Source: Hamadaea sp. (GTDB taxonomy: Bacteria; Actinomycetota; Actinomycetes; Mycobacteriales; Micromonosporaceae). From it: DNA of 64,000 nucleotides. The notes beneath the pieces were generated by a model. The model did no database searches. It was given only the letters and a program-made list of their open reading frames with translations, and was not told the DNA's origin. The DNA lies in the NCBI RefSeq assembly GCF_013362815.1, contig NZ_JABFVK010000026.1, positions 62,001-126,000 on the forward strand, in the 5' to 3' direction. Of this stretch, positions 33,230-42,057 are shown one piece after another. Position numbers and translations under genes: made by a program. Each line of letters opens with the position of its first letter. Within the stretch, counting starts at the first letter, position 1.

Positions 33230-34273
33230 ATGCGCACCACAACCGGCTGGCAGAGCACCGACCGCTCCACCGCCTTGAAGCAAGTTCGGGTCGAACGTCG
33301 AGACCTGCGTGCGGACGACATCGCGGTGCGCGTCGACTACTGCGGCGTCTGCCACAGCGACCTGCACGCGATCCACGGCCTGATGAACAAGCCCACCGAC
33401 AACCTGGTTCCCGGCCACGAGTTCACCGGCACCGTCACGGCGGTCGGCACCGCGGTGACCAGCTTCACCCCGGGCGAGCGCGTAGCGGTGGGGACGGTCG
33501 TCGACTCCTGCGGAGCCTGCCCCATGTGCCAGGCGGGGCAGGAGAACTTCTGTTACCAGGGACCGGTCAGCACCTACGGCGGGATAGACCGCGTCGACGG
33601 CACCACGACCAAGGGCGCCTACAGTCGCGAGTACGTGCTGCGCGACAAATTCGCCTACCGGCTTCCCGACGGGCTCGACCCAGCCGCCGCCGCCCCGCTG
33701 ATGTGCGCCGGCATCACCATGTGGGAACCGATGCAAGCCGCCGGGATCGGAGCCGGTAGCCGGGTTGCCGTGGCCGGACTCGGCGGCCTCGGTCACCTCG
33801 GTGTGAAACTTGCGGTCGCTCTCGGTGCCGAGGTCACCGTGTTGAGCCGTACACCGGAAAAGGCCGACGACGCCCGCAAGCTCGGTGCCGCCGATCTGCT
33901 GCTCACCACCGACGAGACACAGATGAAGCAGGCACTCGGCCGGTTCGACCTCATCCTGGACACCATCGCCGCCCCACACGACCTCACGCCGCTGCTGCGC
34001 CTGCTCACCCTGGACGGCACGCTCAGCGTCCTCGGTGCCCCAGTCGAGACACCGGTGCGAATCATGGAACTGACCTTCGGCCGCAAGAAGCTGACCTCCT
34101 CCGGCACCGGCGGCACGAAACACACAGCCGAACTGCTTGCCTTCGCCGCCCAGCACGGCATCGCCGCCGACATCGAACTACTCCCCTCCGCCCGCGTCGA
34201 ACAGGCCCTCACCCGCCTCGAAAAAGGCGACGTCCGCTATCGGTTCGTGCTCGATCTGTCCGATCTCGACTAG
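33230..34273 (+). CDS. zinc-dependent NAD(P) alcohol dehydrogenase (CAD/YahK-type)
   Basis: The 347-residue enzyme has the medium-chain dehydrogenase layout. The catalytic-zinc motif is YCGVCHSDLH (Cys38) with VPGHEFTG. Structural-zinc cysteines appear in SCGACPMCQAGQENFC, and the Rossmann motif is GLGGLGHLGVKLA. LDGTLSVLGAP and the C-terminal RYRFVLDLSDL fit the cinnamyl-alcohol-dehydrogenase/YahK subgroup, which reduces aldehydes with NADPH. GGGAGG lies five bases upstream. It diverges from a TetR gene and is flanked by two operator-like sites. The preferred substrate cannot be deduced. Confidence 0.93.
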   Translation: MRTTTGWQSTDRSTALKQVRVERRDLRADDIAVRVDYCGVCHSDLHAIHGLMNKPTDNLVPGHEFTGTVTAVGTAVTSFTPGERVAVGTVVDSCGACPMCQAGQENFCYQGPVSTYGGIDRVDGTTTKGAYSREYVLRDKFAYRLPDGLDPAAAAPLMCAGITMWEPMQAAGIGAGSRVAVAGLGGLGHLGVKLAVALGAEVTVLSRTPEKADDARKLGAADLLLTTDETQMKQALGRFDLILDTIAAPHDLTPLLRLLTLDGTLSVLGAPVETPVRIMELTFGRKKLTSSGTGGTKHTAELLAFAAQHGIAADIELLPSARVEQALTRLEKGDVRYRFVLDLSDLD

Positions 34274-34316
34274 CTTTCCCGTACCCGATGAGCACCTATG
34301 GGTTGGAGCACCGTCT

Positions 34317-34340
34317 GCCGCCGGTCTCGCGTCCGGCGGC
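34317..34340. terminator. GC-rich hairpin between convergent genes
   Basis: Perfect 7-base arms (GCCGCCG / CGGCGGC) enclose a 10-base loop. It lies between the dehydrogenase stop (34273, plus) and the M4 protease stop (34359, minus), so it could serve both. There is no U-tract. Confidence 0.5.
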
Positions 34341-34358
34341 GGGCGGCGCGGGTGGGAC

Positions 34359-36299
34359 TCACTTTCGCGCGAGGATGGTCAGGTCGAGCGTCACGGAGTC
34401 CAAACTGTCCTTGGACCGGGCGGTGATGGTGATGGGATAGGTCCCGGGCTTCGCGTAATCCGCCACGGCGACGGACATCGACGCCTTGTCGCCGGCCTGG
34501 ATCCGCTCGGGCCGGAACGTCGCGCTTACGCCCTCCGGCAGGCCCGTCACCGAGAACTCGATCGTCGCGGGCTCGGTGCCGGGGTAGGTGATGATCGATA
34601 CGACGCCCGAGTCCGCGGTGAAGACGACGAGGTGGTCGAGGTCGACTTCAAGCTTGGAGCAGATGAAGGTGCCGGGCACGTTGACCGACAGCCACGCGGC
34701 GTTGACCGCCTTGGCCTGCGGCGAGCATCGGCCGTACAGGTCCGACGCCGCCTTGATCGTGTACGCACGCGCGGTGTTGGCCGGGTTCGCCTGGTCGCTG
34801 TAGCCGGTGTTGGCCACGAAGTACACGTTGAGCGCTCGGAACCAGATCTGTTCGGCGGCTTGGCGGCCGATACCCGTCACGGACAGGCCGGTCTGGCACA
34901 GCGGCGAGTAGCCCCAGGGAGTTTCGCCGTTGCCTTCGGCGAGGTTGAAGAAGAAGTGGTTGGCCACTCCGGAGGAGAAGTGGACGGGGAAGGTGTCCGG
35001 AAACTTTCCCCAGTAGCAGGAGTAGGAAAGGCCGTCGCCACCAGGGTTGTACAGGTAGCGGATGGCGCCGCCCGCCGGCGGAGTGTCGTCGATCTGCTCG
35101 CCGATCTCGTACTCGCCCGGGTCGGCCGGGTTGGCCGCGTAGAACTCCATCGCTGCACCGAAGATGTCGCTCGTCGCCTCGTTCAAAGCGCCTGACTCGC
35201 CGCCATAGATCAGCCCGGCCAGGGATTCGGTGACGCCGTGCGTCCACTCGTGACCGACGACGTCGAGCGTCGTGAACGGATGCTGATTGCCGTAGCCGTC
35301 GCCGAAGGTCATGGTTCTGGCTCCGCCCCACCAGCTGGCGTTGGAGTGCTGGTCGCCGAAATGGACTCGAGCGGCCACGCCTCGGCCGTCGCCCGAGATT
35401 CCGTACTGTGCGTGCACATTCCGGAAGTAGTCGTACGCGACTCCCATGCCGTAGTGGGCGTCGGCGGCGACCGTCTGGCGGTCGGCGAGTGTGCCGTCGC
35501 CCCAGATGTTGTCTGTGTCGGCGAAGGGGGTGCAGGAGGTCGTTCCGTTTCCCATGTCGCAGGTACGCGAGGCGTCGGCCGGCTGGTCGATCAACCGGTA
35601 CCGCGGGCCGGGATAAAGGTCGGTGTAGGTGGTACGAAGCTGGACCTTGCCGGAGTAGTACGTGTTGCCGGTGCCGATCTCGGGGCTGAAGATGATGTGC
35701 TCGATCTCGTCGAAGGATCGGATCACTTCGCCCTTCAGCGCGTCGACGAACACGTGCAGCATTGAGGGCGTCTGCTCGTCGGCGGTCGTCCCGGACACCA
35801 CCGACTCGTACGCGAGCCGGCCGAATCCGTCGGAGGCGTCGATCACCAGCACCGGATCGGCCACCTTGTCCACCTTGCCCGCGAAGGCGCGTCGGGCGAT
35901 CTCGACGGCGTCCTTGCCGGCGATGCTCGGCCGGATGTCCAACCGCAATGGCGCGGCGAGGCCGACCGAGCTGCCGTCGTAGCTCCCGTCCGGCCGGTTG
36001 TGCACGACGATGTCGCCGCCGTGGACAGGCAAGCCTCGATAGGTCCGCGAATACCGTACGTGCGATGAGCCGTCCGCATCCACGATTGTGCGTACCACTT
36101 GGAATTCGTCGTCCTGGGTGGCCGCCACCGTCTCGCGCTGCTTGTCCAACACGACTTCGGCGCGGGCGATGGCGGTCTTTTCGGTGACCGCCGCGGCGGC
36201 CGGAGCAGCCGCGGCGGGCATGACGGCGGTCGCCGCCAGCGCAGCGGTCAGCACGCCGACGCTCATCGACGCGATTGTTCTATGTAGATGCCGATCCAT
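34359..36299 (-). CDS. secreted M4-family (thermolysin-type) metalloprotease
   Basis: The 646-residue precursor starts with a signal peptide (MSVGVLTAALAATAVMPAAAA). An FTP/PepSY-type propeptide occupies about residues 40-200. The M4 catalytic domain follows: VVGHEWTHGV gives the zinc-binding HEWTH (His350, catalytic Glu351, His354), and GALNEATSDIF gives the third ligand Glu374. The His of the NHFFFNLAEG region completes the active site. The C-terminal 120 residues form a beta domain. It diverges from a LuxR-type regulator at 36411 that may control it. It is probably an extracellular neutral protease. Confidence 0.95.
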   Translation of the reverse strand: MDRHLHRTIASMSVGVLTAALAATAVMPAAAAPAAAAVTEKTAIARAEVVLDKQRETVAATQDDEFQVVRTIVDADGSSHVRYSRTYRGLPVHGGDIVVHNRPDGSYDGSSVGLAAPLRLDIRPSIAGKDAVEIARRAFAGKVDKVADPVLVIDASDGFGRLAYESVVSGTTADEQTPSMLHVFVDALKGEVIRSFDEIEHIIFSPEIGTGNTYYSGKVQLRTTYTDLYPGPRYRLIDQPADASRTCDMGNGTTSCTPFADTDNIWGDGTLADRQTVAADAHYGMGVAYDYFRNVHAQYGISGDGRGVAARVHFGDQHSNASWWGGARTMTFGDGYGNQHPFTTLDVVGHEWTHGVTESLAGLIYGGESGALNEATSDIFGAAMEFYAANPADPGEYEIGEQIDDTPPAGGAIRYLYNPGGDGLSYSCYWGKFPDTFPVHFSSGVANHFFFNLAEGNGETPWGYSPLCQTGLSVTGIGRQAAEQIWFRALNVYFVANTGYSDQANPANTARAYTIKAASDLYGRCSPQAKAVNAAWLSVNVPGTFICSKLEVDLDHLVVFTADSGVVSIITYPGTEPATIEFSVTGLPEGVSATFRPERIQAGDKASMSVAVADYAKPGTYPITITARSKDSLDSVTLDLTILARK

Positions 36300-36410
36300 G
36301 GAGTGAGTGTCTGGCAGCCGCTGGGGCGCGGCCCATTCTCATTTCCGACCATGGCGCGGCTGACGCATTTGTGATTGCCACGGCTCGACCCGCGCTTCTA
36401 CGGTCGGCTC

Positions 36411-37172
36411 GTGAAGGCCGCCGATCGGGATCTGCGCGCGATGCGCCGCCTCATCGTCGAGGGCGCGCAGCATGGCTGCGAGCCGGAGTTGCTGCTGCCT
36501 TCGGCGATGCTCGAGGGACTGCGGTCGCTGCTCGGCTGCGACGCGGTGTCGGTCGGTGTCATCGACAGCACCCAGCGCTCCGCCCGTCCATGGCAGGATC
36601 TGCCCGTCGAGACGGGTGACGGCGATCCGGACCTGCTCGCCGTGTTCTTCCAGCACTATTGGGACTGCGTACCGTGCGCGTATCCCGATCGCAGTGGCGA
36701 CTTGGACAGCGTCGTCAAGATCTCGGACTTCTACTCGGCTCGGCAGTACCGCGACACCGGGATGTGGTCGGAGTACTTCGCACCGGCCGGGATCGCCCAT
36801 CACATGACCGTGTGCCTGGCCGGGGCGCCGGGGCGTACGCTGCGGCTGGCGGCCTTCCGCGACACCGGCCGCGACTTCACCGATCGTGATCGAACGATTC
36901 TCTGGCTGCTCCGGCCGCATCTGTACCAGATGTATCGGCAACGGCAGGCGGCCCGATCCGGCGCGGCCACCCTCACCCAGCGCCAGCGGGAACTTCTGCG
37001 CCTCGTCGCCGCCGGGCATACCGACCGCCAGATCGCACGGCGACTCGGCATCGCGGAGTCGACGGTACGCAAGCATCTTCAGAACGTCTTCGAACGCCTG
37101 CAGGTCGCCAACCGGGCGGCCGCCGCGGCAGCGGTGCGGGAGGTCTCGGCGTACGAACTGCCGAGGGAATGA
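36411..37172 (+). CDS. LuxR-type HTH regulator with an N-terminal sensor region
   Basis: I start at GTG 36411 (VKAADRDLRAMRRLIVEGA), giving 253 residues. A start at TTG 36375 would add 12. Residues 20-175 form a GAF-like alpha/beta sensor region (CDAVSVGVIDS, HHMTVCLAGAPGRTLRLAA). Residues about 185-240 are the LuxR helix-turn-helix: LTQRQRELLRLVAAGHTDRQI and ESTVRKHLQNVFERL. There is no receiver domain. It diverges from the M4 protease gene, whose regulation it may govern. Confidence 0.88.
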   Translation: MKAADRDLRAMRRLIVEGAQHGCEPELLLPSAMLEGLRSLLGCDAVSVGVIDSTQRSARPWQDLPVETGDGDPDLLAVFFQHYWDCVPCAYPDRSGDLDSVVKISDFYSARQYRDTGMWSEYFAPAGIAHHMTVCLAGAPGRTLRLAAFRDTGRDFTDRDRTILWLLRPHLYQMYRQRQAARSGAATLTQRQRELLRLVAAGHTDRQIARRLGIAESTVRKHLQNVFERLQVANRAAAAAAVREVSAYELPRE

Positions 37173-37192
37173 CCGCCCGGCCTGGCCGCGCC

Positions 37193-38137
37193 TCAGGCGA
37201 GTTGGAGGAGCGTCTCCAGCAGGAAGTAATCGCCCCAGATCAGCTCGTGGCGGATTATGCCGTCCGCGTTCTTCAGCGTCGTGCAGCCGTCAACGAGTAC
37301 GCCGTCGGCATTGCGATGGGAGGTCATCAGGGCTTCTACCGTCGCCCGGGCAGCATCTCGGTACGACCCGCCGAGCCGGGCCAGGGCGGCGGCCGCGATG
37401 GCGGTGGCGGAGGTGTCCCGAACGGCGGTGGACGAGAAGTCCCAGTATGCGACACGGTCCGCGGGGACGTTGGCAAGCCACCAGTCAGCGGCGACGGCGG
37501 CCAGATCGGTCAGGCCGGCCTGGACGAGACCGAGCATGCCCCAGGCGTGGCCACGCGACCAGATGCTGTTCGGTGAAGCCCCGTTCACGGAGAACGCGCC
37601 GTCCCGATCGGCACATTGCAGCAACCCTCCGTCTGGGCGTACGCAGAGGCTGTAGGTGTTGCGGGCGTGCGCTTCGGCGAGATCTGCGTACCCGGCGAAG
37701 CGGAGTAGTTCGACCGTGCCCGGCATCGCATCGACGCAGGCGCCCGGGCGGGGCCAGGCGTACTGCGTCACATCGTCCGGGCCGGGTGGCACCACACCCA
37801 GTCCGGCATCGAAGTCCGCAGCGACCAGCGCGCCCGCTGCGCGGGCGGTGTCTGGGTGACGGGCCAAGGCCGCGCCGTACCAGAACAGGAATCCGCGCAT
37901 GACGGTTGGCGATGTGATGCGCGGCGCGAGGCGGGCGGCGTACTCGTCGGCCGCTGCGCTCAAGCGACGGCTGCCGGAAACCCGCGCTGCGAGTTCGAGC
38001 AGACCCACCCAGAAGCCGCCGCACCACGCGCCGTCGTCCGACCAGGTCCATTCGCCCGTTTCCGGGTCGGCTGTCATCGGGAAACGACCTGCGGACTCGT
38101 CCAGAGTGCGCTCGACACGACGGATCACCTCGTCCAT
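37193..38137 (-). CDS. GH88-like unsaturated glucuronyl hydrolase-type protein
   Basis: The 314-residue protein has an alpha/alpha-barrel pattern and GH88 motifs. These include WTWSDDGAWCGGFWVGLLEL near the start, CVDAMPGTVELL in the middle (position of a catalytic Asp), NSIWSRGHAWGMLGLVQAG, VAYWDFSSTAVRDTSATAI and the final IWGDYFLLETLLQL. GH88 enzymes cleave unsaturated uronic acids from oligosaccharides made by polysaccharide lyases. No signal peptide is evident, so it acts in the cytoplasm. No lyase or transporter gene is adjacent. It could be a related GH105 enzyme. Confidence 0.8.
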   Translation of the reverse strand: MDEVIRRVERTLDESAGRFPMTADPETGEWTWSDDGAWCGGFWVGLLELAARVSGSRRLSAAADEYAARLAPRITSPTVMRGFLFWYGAALARHPDTARAAGALVAADFDAGLGVVPPGPDDVTQYAWPRPGACVDAMPGTVELLRFAGYADLAEAHARNTYSLCVRPDGGLLQCADRDGAFSVNGASPNSIWSRGHAWGMLGLVQAGLTDLAAVAADWWLANVPADRVAYWDFSSTAVRDTSATAIAAAALARLGGSYRDAARATVEALMTSHRNADGVLVDGCTTLKNADGIIRHELIWGDYFLLETLLQLA

Positions 38138-38266
38138 TCCGAGCGCATGCCCACGGATGGTCGCTGCCGAACATGATGGTCAAGCGGCCCGGGCCGTCGT
38201 TGCCGAATTATCCGAGTTCCATGATCATGGTCAATTCTCGGCTGTGATAGCGACGCAGAACTAACC

Positions 38267-38290
38267 CTGATCATGGGCGGTCATGATCAG
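38267..38290. promoter_or_regulatory. inverted repeat upstream of the GH88-like gene
   Basis: CTGATCATG (38267-38275) and CATGATCAG (38282-38290) are exact complements around a 6-base loop. A CATGATCATG palindrome lies at about 38220-38229. Both sit between the SnoaL-like gene's stop and the GH88-like gene's start, both minus-strand. The repeated half-site suggests a sugar-responsive repressor's operators, but a terminator for the SnoaL gene is possible. The rest of 38138-38396 shows no gene. Confidence 0.4.
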
Positions 38291-38396
38291 CGGAAGATTC
38301 GCGGTGCCATGACCCCGCAAAAACTCCGCTGATCTCCGCCACCAACGTCGGAAGCCGACGATCAACGCACCGAGAGAACGGGGCTGCGGCCGGTCG

Positions 38397-38813
38397 TTAC
38401 TTCTGCGCCGCGGCCGAGGCGGCGGCCATGATCTGGATGAGGTAGGTCAGGTCGTCGTCGAAGGTGAACTCGCGCAGGATCGTGGTCGGCTTCCCGTCCG
38501 CCATTCGCCAGGTGAAGGCGTAGAGGGTCGGCTTGCCGTTCTTCTCCCGGCGCATGATCACCGTGCCGAAGTCGCCGAAGAGGGTGGTCGCCGGGAAGGT
38601 CGCGTCGTCTGCGGGCTCCATCGCCTGGCCCTGGGCCTTCATGGCGACGAACCGACTCATGAACTGTTCCTTGGTCAGCCGCACGACTTGGCCGGCCTGG
38701 TCGACGCGGAGGTTCTCGAACTCGTCGTCGTACCGGGCGTCGAGTCGGTCGAGGTCCATCGTCACGCCGGCGTCGAGGTAGTCACGCATCGCGTCGATGA
38801 GGGGCTGGTACAT
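38397..38813 (-). CDS. SnoaL-like / NTF2-fold protein
   Basis: A 138-residue protein begins MYQPLIDAMRDYLDAGVTMDLDRLDARYDDEF. It continues with the NTF2-type motif ENLRVDQAGQVVRLTKEQF and a beta-sheet half (TVIMRREKNGKPTLYAF). The family binds small ligands; the function is unknown. It diverges from a TetR regulator, and one of two strong operator-like sites lies 14 bases upstream of its start, so it is very likely under that TetR's control. Confidence 0.75.
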   Translation of the reverse strand: MYQPLIDAMRDYLDAGVTMDLDRLDARYDDEFENLRVDQAGQVVRLTKEQFMSRFVAMKAQGQAMEPADDATFPATTLFGDFGTVIMRREKNGKPTLYAFTWRMADGKPTTILREFTFDDDLTYLIQIMAAASAAAQK

Positions 38814-38826
38814 GGCGGTTCTCCGT

Positions 38827-38845
38827 CTCTATAACAGCGTTACAG
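38827..38845. promoter_or_regulatory. TetR operator, copy A
   Basis: CTCTATAACAGCGTTACAG carries the dyad TATAAC-N3-GTTACA. It matches copy B in inverted orientation at 18 of 19 positions. It lies 14 bases before the start of the SnoaL-like gene. Confidence 0.75.
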
Positions 38846-38865
38846 GCTGACGTGGTTGAGGCTAT

Positions 38866-38884
38866 CTGTAACGGCGTTATAGAG
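38866..38884. promoter_or_regulatory. TetR operator, copy B
   Basis: CTGTAACGGCGTTATAGAG carries TGTAAC-N3-GTTATA and ends three bases before the tetR start at 38888. The spacing to copy A is 39 bases centre to centre. Autoregulation is strongly suggested. Confidence 0.75.
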
Positions 38885-38887
38885 TCA

Positions 38888-39505
38888 ATGACTATGGCGC
38901 TCGACACGACATCGATCACCGACGCCGCCCTCGACCTCCTTCGCGAGGAGGGCGTCGACGGGGTGACCTTCCGCAAGCTCACCGCCCGGCTGGGGGTCAA
39001 AGCCCCCGCCATCTACTGGCGTTTCGCGAGCAAACAGGAGCTGCTGGAGGCGATGGGCGAAGCCATCCTCTCCGGCCCGCTGGGCGATCTGGCCCCGCAC
39101 GAGGGTCCCGAGCCGTGGCGCGAATGGTTCGCCTCCCGGCTGCAGCGGCTGCGTACGGCGATGCTCGCGTATCCCGACGGCGCCCGGGTGGTCACCGGCG
39201 CTCGGCCGCTGCGTACGCCGACTCTCGGCTATCTCTCCGAATACGCCTTGCGGGCCGCCGAATCCGCCGGCGAGGACCCCGCCCAAGCGGCGACCGCCAT
39301 CTACACCGCGCTGCACTTCACGTTCGGCCGGGTCATCGAGGAGCAGGACTCGACCGGCGCAGCCACCATGGACGAGGCCACGCAGGCCGACTTCGCCGCC
39401 CGGTTCCCCACCGTCGCGCGCCTCATCGCACGCTTGGGCGACGTCCCCGATCCGGCTCAGGCCACATTCGACGCCGGGCTAACGTTGATCCTGCGTCTCC
39501 CGTGA
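38888..39505 (+). CDS. TetR-family regulator (TetR_C class)
   Basis: From ATG 38888 (ATG 38894 also possible) the product has 205 residues. The HTH occupies residues 5-50: SITDAALDLLREEGVDGVTF, RKLTARLGVKAPAIYWRFASKQELL. The C-terminal domain (residues 75-200) resembles tetracycline-repressor-like ligand-binding domains, with GARVVTGARPLRTPTLGYL. The WRF variant of the usual YWHF recognition motif is typical of this class. It diverges from the SnoaL-like gene, and twin operators flank both starts. Confidence 0.93.
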   Translation: MTMALDTTSITDAALDLLREEGVDGVTFRKLTARLGVKAPAIYWRFASKQELLEAMGEAILSGPLGDLAPHEGPEPWREWFASRLQRLRTAMLAYPDGARVVTGARPLRTPTLGYLSEYALRAAESAGEDPAQAATAIYTALHFTFGRVIEEQDSTGAATMDEATQADFAARFPTVARLIARLGDVPDPAQATFDAGLTLILRLP

Positions 39506-39514
39506 CCTGATTTC

Positions 39515-40768
39515 TCAGAGGATCGGGACGATGTGCGCCTCGATGGTGGTGGCGACGATGTCGACCAGGGGCGTCGTGTCCGGGCCAAGCTGCGAGTTCA
39601 TCAGCAGGGCGAAGGGCAGACCGCCGGGAAGCAGGCCCGCGACGGCTTGCTCGAGCTGCTTGTTGCCACTCTCCCACCGGCCCGCTTTGAGGAAGTAACG
39701 GCCGGCCCTGGTCGGCTTGCCGCGATCGACTCCCCACCTCGACTCGAACATGGCTCGCGCGTCGGCGCGAGGCACAATCTGACCATACGTGTACGCGTGA
39801 AGCAGCCGGACGAGTTCGTTTGCCGTCACGTGCCAACCCGTCGTGGCCGAAGTGGCCGAGAGGTCGCCCGAGTCCCATCCCGTGGTCGGCATCGGCCACC
39901 GGTAGGCCAGGGCGTTGCCGGGGACACTCATGGTGGCCGCGCCGGAAATCTGCACCGGGCCGAACACGTGCTGCTGGACGTAATCGTGATAACCCTGAAT
40001 CGTCAGGGCGTCCCACAGCTGGTCGTGGTCGTCTTCTCGCCCACTGGGCGCGGTCAGCGAGACCTTGACGGCTCCCGTGACCACCGGGATCAGGATGCGG
40101 AACAGGCCGAAGTTGACGTTCTGATAGGCGGCGTTGCCCAGCGGTACGCCGAGCAGCGCTCCCCTCGCGATCTGCCCCTTGAGGTCGCCGTAGAGGGCGA
40201 AGTCGGTGACGGGGTTGTAGAAGCCCGAACGATGGGTGAGCAACATGTCGAACGTGATGTCGTCCACGCTCGGACCGCGTCGCCAGTACAACGGAAGGAA
40301 CGGGTAGATCGCGGTCCCCGGCGGAACACCGGCGTCGGCCAGCGCCTTGCGGGCGGCGATCGCGGTGATCAGCTTACTGACGCTGGCCACGTTCATGCGT
40401 ACGTCGGAGGACCAGTAGACGTCGCCCTCAGCGAGGTTGCGGGCTTTGCCGCTCTGCATCGTCAAGCCCGTCCCGTCGGGCTCCGACAACCGCAGGGCGT
40501 ACCCGTTGCACTGCCCGTTGAGCTGGGTGGCCAAGTCGGTGCCGAATCCGCCGACGTCGAGCCGGTGGAGCGTACGCGACGGCGTCTGCGGCTCGTCGGA
40601 GATCTCCACTCTGAAGGGTCGCTCGCCGAGGACGTCCTCGAAAACCCTCCGCTCGCCGTGCGGCCGGCCCAGTCGGGCGGCAAGGCGGTCGAAGTCGACC
40701 GAGTCCTTGAGCGCCTCGCCGAGTTCGCCGCTGAGGCTCTCCCGCAGTTCGAATCCGTTGCCCGGCAT
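39515..40768 (-). CDS. serine hydrolase of the beta-lactamase (class C / DD-peptidase-like) family
   Basis: The 417-residue protein carries the active-site motif MNVASVSKLITA with SxxK (Ser129, Lys132). A YxN motif sits in AAYQNVNFGLF. THRSGF of the 'LLTHRSGFY' region and GKPTRAGRYF near the C-terminus are also family features. No signal peptide is apparent, so it may be cytoplasmic or use another route. Members include esterases, DD-peptidases and beta-lactamases; the substrate is not predictable. The N-terminal 60 residues are a helical extension. It ends nine bases from the convergent TetR gene. Confidence 0.85.
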   Translation of the reverse strand: MPGNGFELRESLSGELGEALKDSVDFDRLAARLGRPHGERRVFEDVLGERPFRVEISDEPQTPSRTLHRLDVGGFGTDLATQLNGQCNGYALRLSEPDGTGLTMQSGKARNLAEGDVYWSSDVRMNVASVSKLITAIAARKALADAGVPPGTAIYPFLPLYWRRGPSVDDITFDMLLTHRSGFYNPVTDFALYGDLKGQIARGALLGVPLGNAAYQNVNFGLFRILIPVVTGAVKVSLTAPSGREDDHDQLWDALTIQGYHDYVQQHVFGPVQISGAATMSVPGNALAYRWPMPTTGWDSGDLSATSATTGWHVTANELVRLLHAYTYGQIVPRADARAMFESRWGVDRGKPTRAGRYFLKAGRWESGNKQLEQAVAGLLPGGLPFALLMNSQLGPDTTPLVDIVATTIEAHIVPIL

Positions 40769-40784
40769 GGCGAATCACTTCCCT

Positions 40785-41915
40785 TCACAGCGTCCCGGCG
40801 TACTGCGACACGTGGTAGGTGCGCGACGTGCCAGGCGGGTCCTGAAGCCAGGTGCTCACGGTCAGGTGCAGGTCACCGACCGCGCTAGTGGAGTAGGGAT
40901 GGATGAACCCGCCGTAGAGGGCCGGCAGTTCCACGTCCGTCAGCTGCACCTTGGGGTAGCTCCAAGGGCCCTCAGGCCGTTCGGCCCGGCGGGAGACGAT
41001 TCCGCGGGGAAGCGAATACGTCATCGCCCAGACGCCGTCTCGGAGCAGGCGAACGGATGGCTCCCCGAAAGGCGCCTCTTGAAGAACAGAGGTGCACGGT
41101 TGGCCCCACCGCCACCCCGTCTCCTTGCGCCACCCGAACGGCTCGTACGCCTCCGGTTCGAGAATGCGTTGCCACGGAACGCGCCGCAGCATCATCGGCC
41201 CCTGTTGCCGGCCGGCGCGAACCGAGAACACGTATACGAATCTGCGGTCTCGTTGCATCGTCCACATTTGATAGGGATCGACATTGGCCGCATCATTGGG
41301 CCAGGTCGCGGCCGGGACGTCGTGGAAGTCGTTGCCGTTGTCGGAGTACGCCAACCCCGCCCGGCCGGTCAGCCACGGCTGGTTCGGCGGCCAGTCGTAG
41401 ACCGCCATGTAGGACAGCACCTGCCGTCCCGTCTCCGGAAAGGAGACTCCGTCGTTCGGAATCCTGGTGATCTCGGCATCGCGGTTGGCAAACGGCTTGC
41501 GAAAATGCATGTAGTCCATCAGCTGCGGCGCCCGGCCGTCACCCTGTACGCGAGCGGCCGAGTCGAACACGATCCCGCCCGGAGCAGCGGGATGAACGTT
41601 CGACCGCAACATCACCGGCGAACGCCAGTCGTCTCCGTCCTCCGGCCAGGCCGACGCGAACGTGTCGCCGAACAGGAAGCCCACCGACCCGTTCTCCAGC
41701 AGATACGGGATGCCGAGATCGGTGCCGGCCACCCGCCACCGGCGCGTCGTGTCCAGGTTCGCGCCGGTCAGCTGCTTCACGCATACCGCGGGTTGCTGTG
41801 TCAGCTCCCGCCAAGCATCCCGGACCGGGGGCTCCGGGCGAAGCCGGTCCGCGCCGCCCGTGACGATTTCCCGCCAGGGCCGGTCGGGCTCCCAGCCTCC
41901 CTCGCCGCCAGCCAT
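40785..41915 (-). CDS. DUF4185 domain-containing protein
   Basis: Starting at ATG 41915 (MAGGEGGWEPDRPW; an AAAGGG lies upstream), the product has 376 residues of a likely beta-propeller. Conserved blocks are TDLGIPYLLENGSVGFLFGDTF, PWLTGRAGLAYSDNGNDFHD, FVYVFSVRAGRQQGPMMLRRV and YGGFIHPYSTSAVGDLHLTV. DUF4185 proteins are mostly secreted or sugar-related, and their activity is uncharacterised. No signal peptide is visible with this start. Open frame continues 93 codons upstream but lacks protein character. It diverges from dinB. Confidence 0.85.
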   Translation of the reverse strand: MAGGEGGWEPDRPWREIVTGGADRLRPEPPVRDAWRELTQQPAVCVKQLTGANLDTTRRWRVAGTDLGIPYLLENGSVGFLFGDTFASAWPEDGDDWRSPVMLRSNVHPAAPGGIVFDSAARVQGDGRAPQLMDYMHFRKPFANRDAEITRIPNDGVSFPETGRQVLSYMAVYDWPPNQPWLTGRAGLAYSDNGNDFHDVPAATWPNDAANVDPYQMWTMQRDRRFVYVFSVRAGRQQGPMMLRRVPWQRILEPEAYEPFGWRKETGWRWGQPCTSVLQEAPFGEPSVRLLRDGVWAMTYSLPRGIVSRRAERPEGPWSYPKVQLTDVELPALYGGFIHPYSTSAVGDLHLTVSTWLQDPPGTSRTYHVSQYAGTL

Positions 41916-42057
41916 GAGCACCAGCCCTTTCGTCGCGGCCCCGAAGGGCGGCCACCACACCAGGCTATGCCGGGAACAGGGTGGGAGCCGCCGAAATCGC
42001 CCTTCCGAGTGGCGGGCAGCCGCTCGAAGTCGTCCCGATTCGGGCGACAATGGGGGT

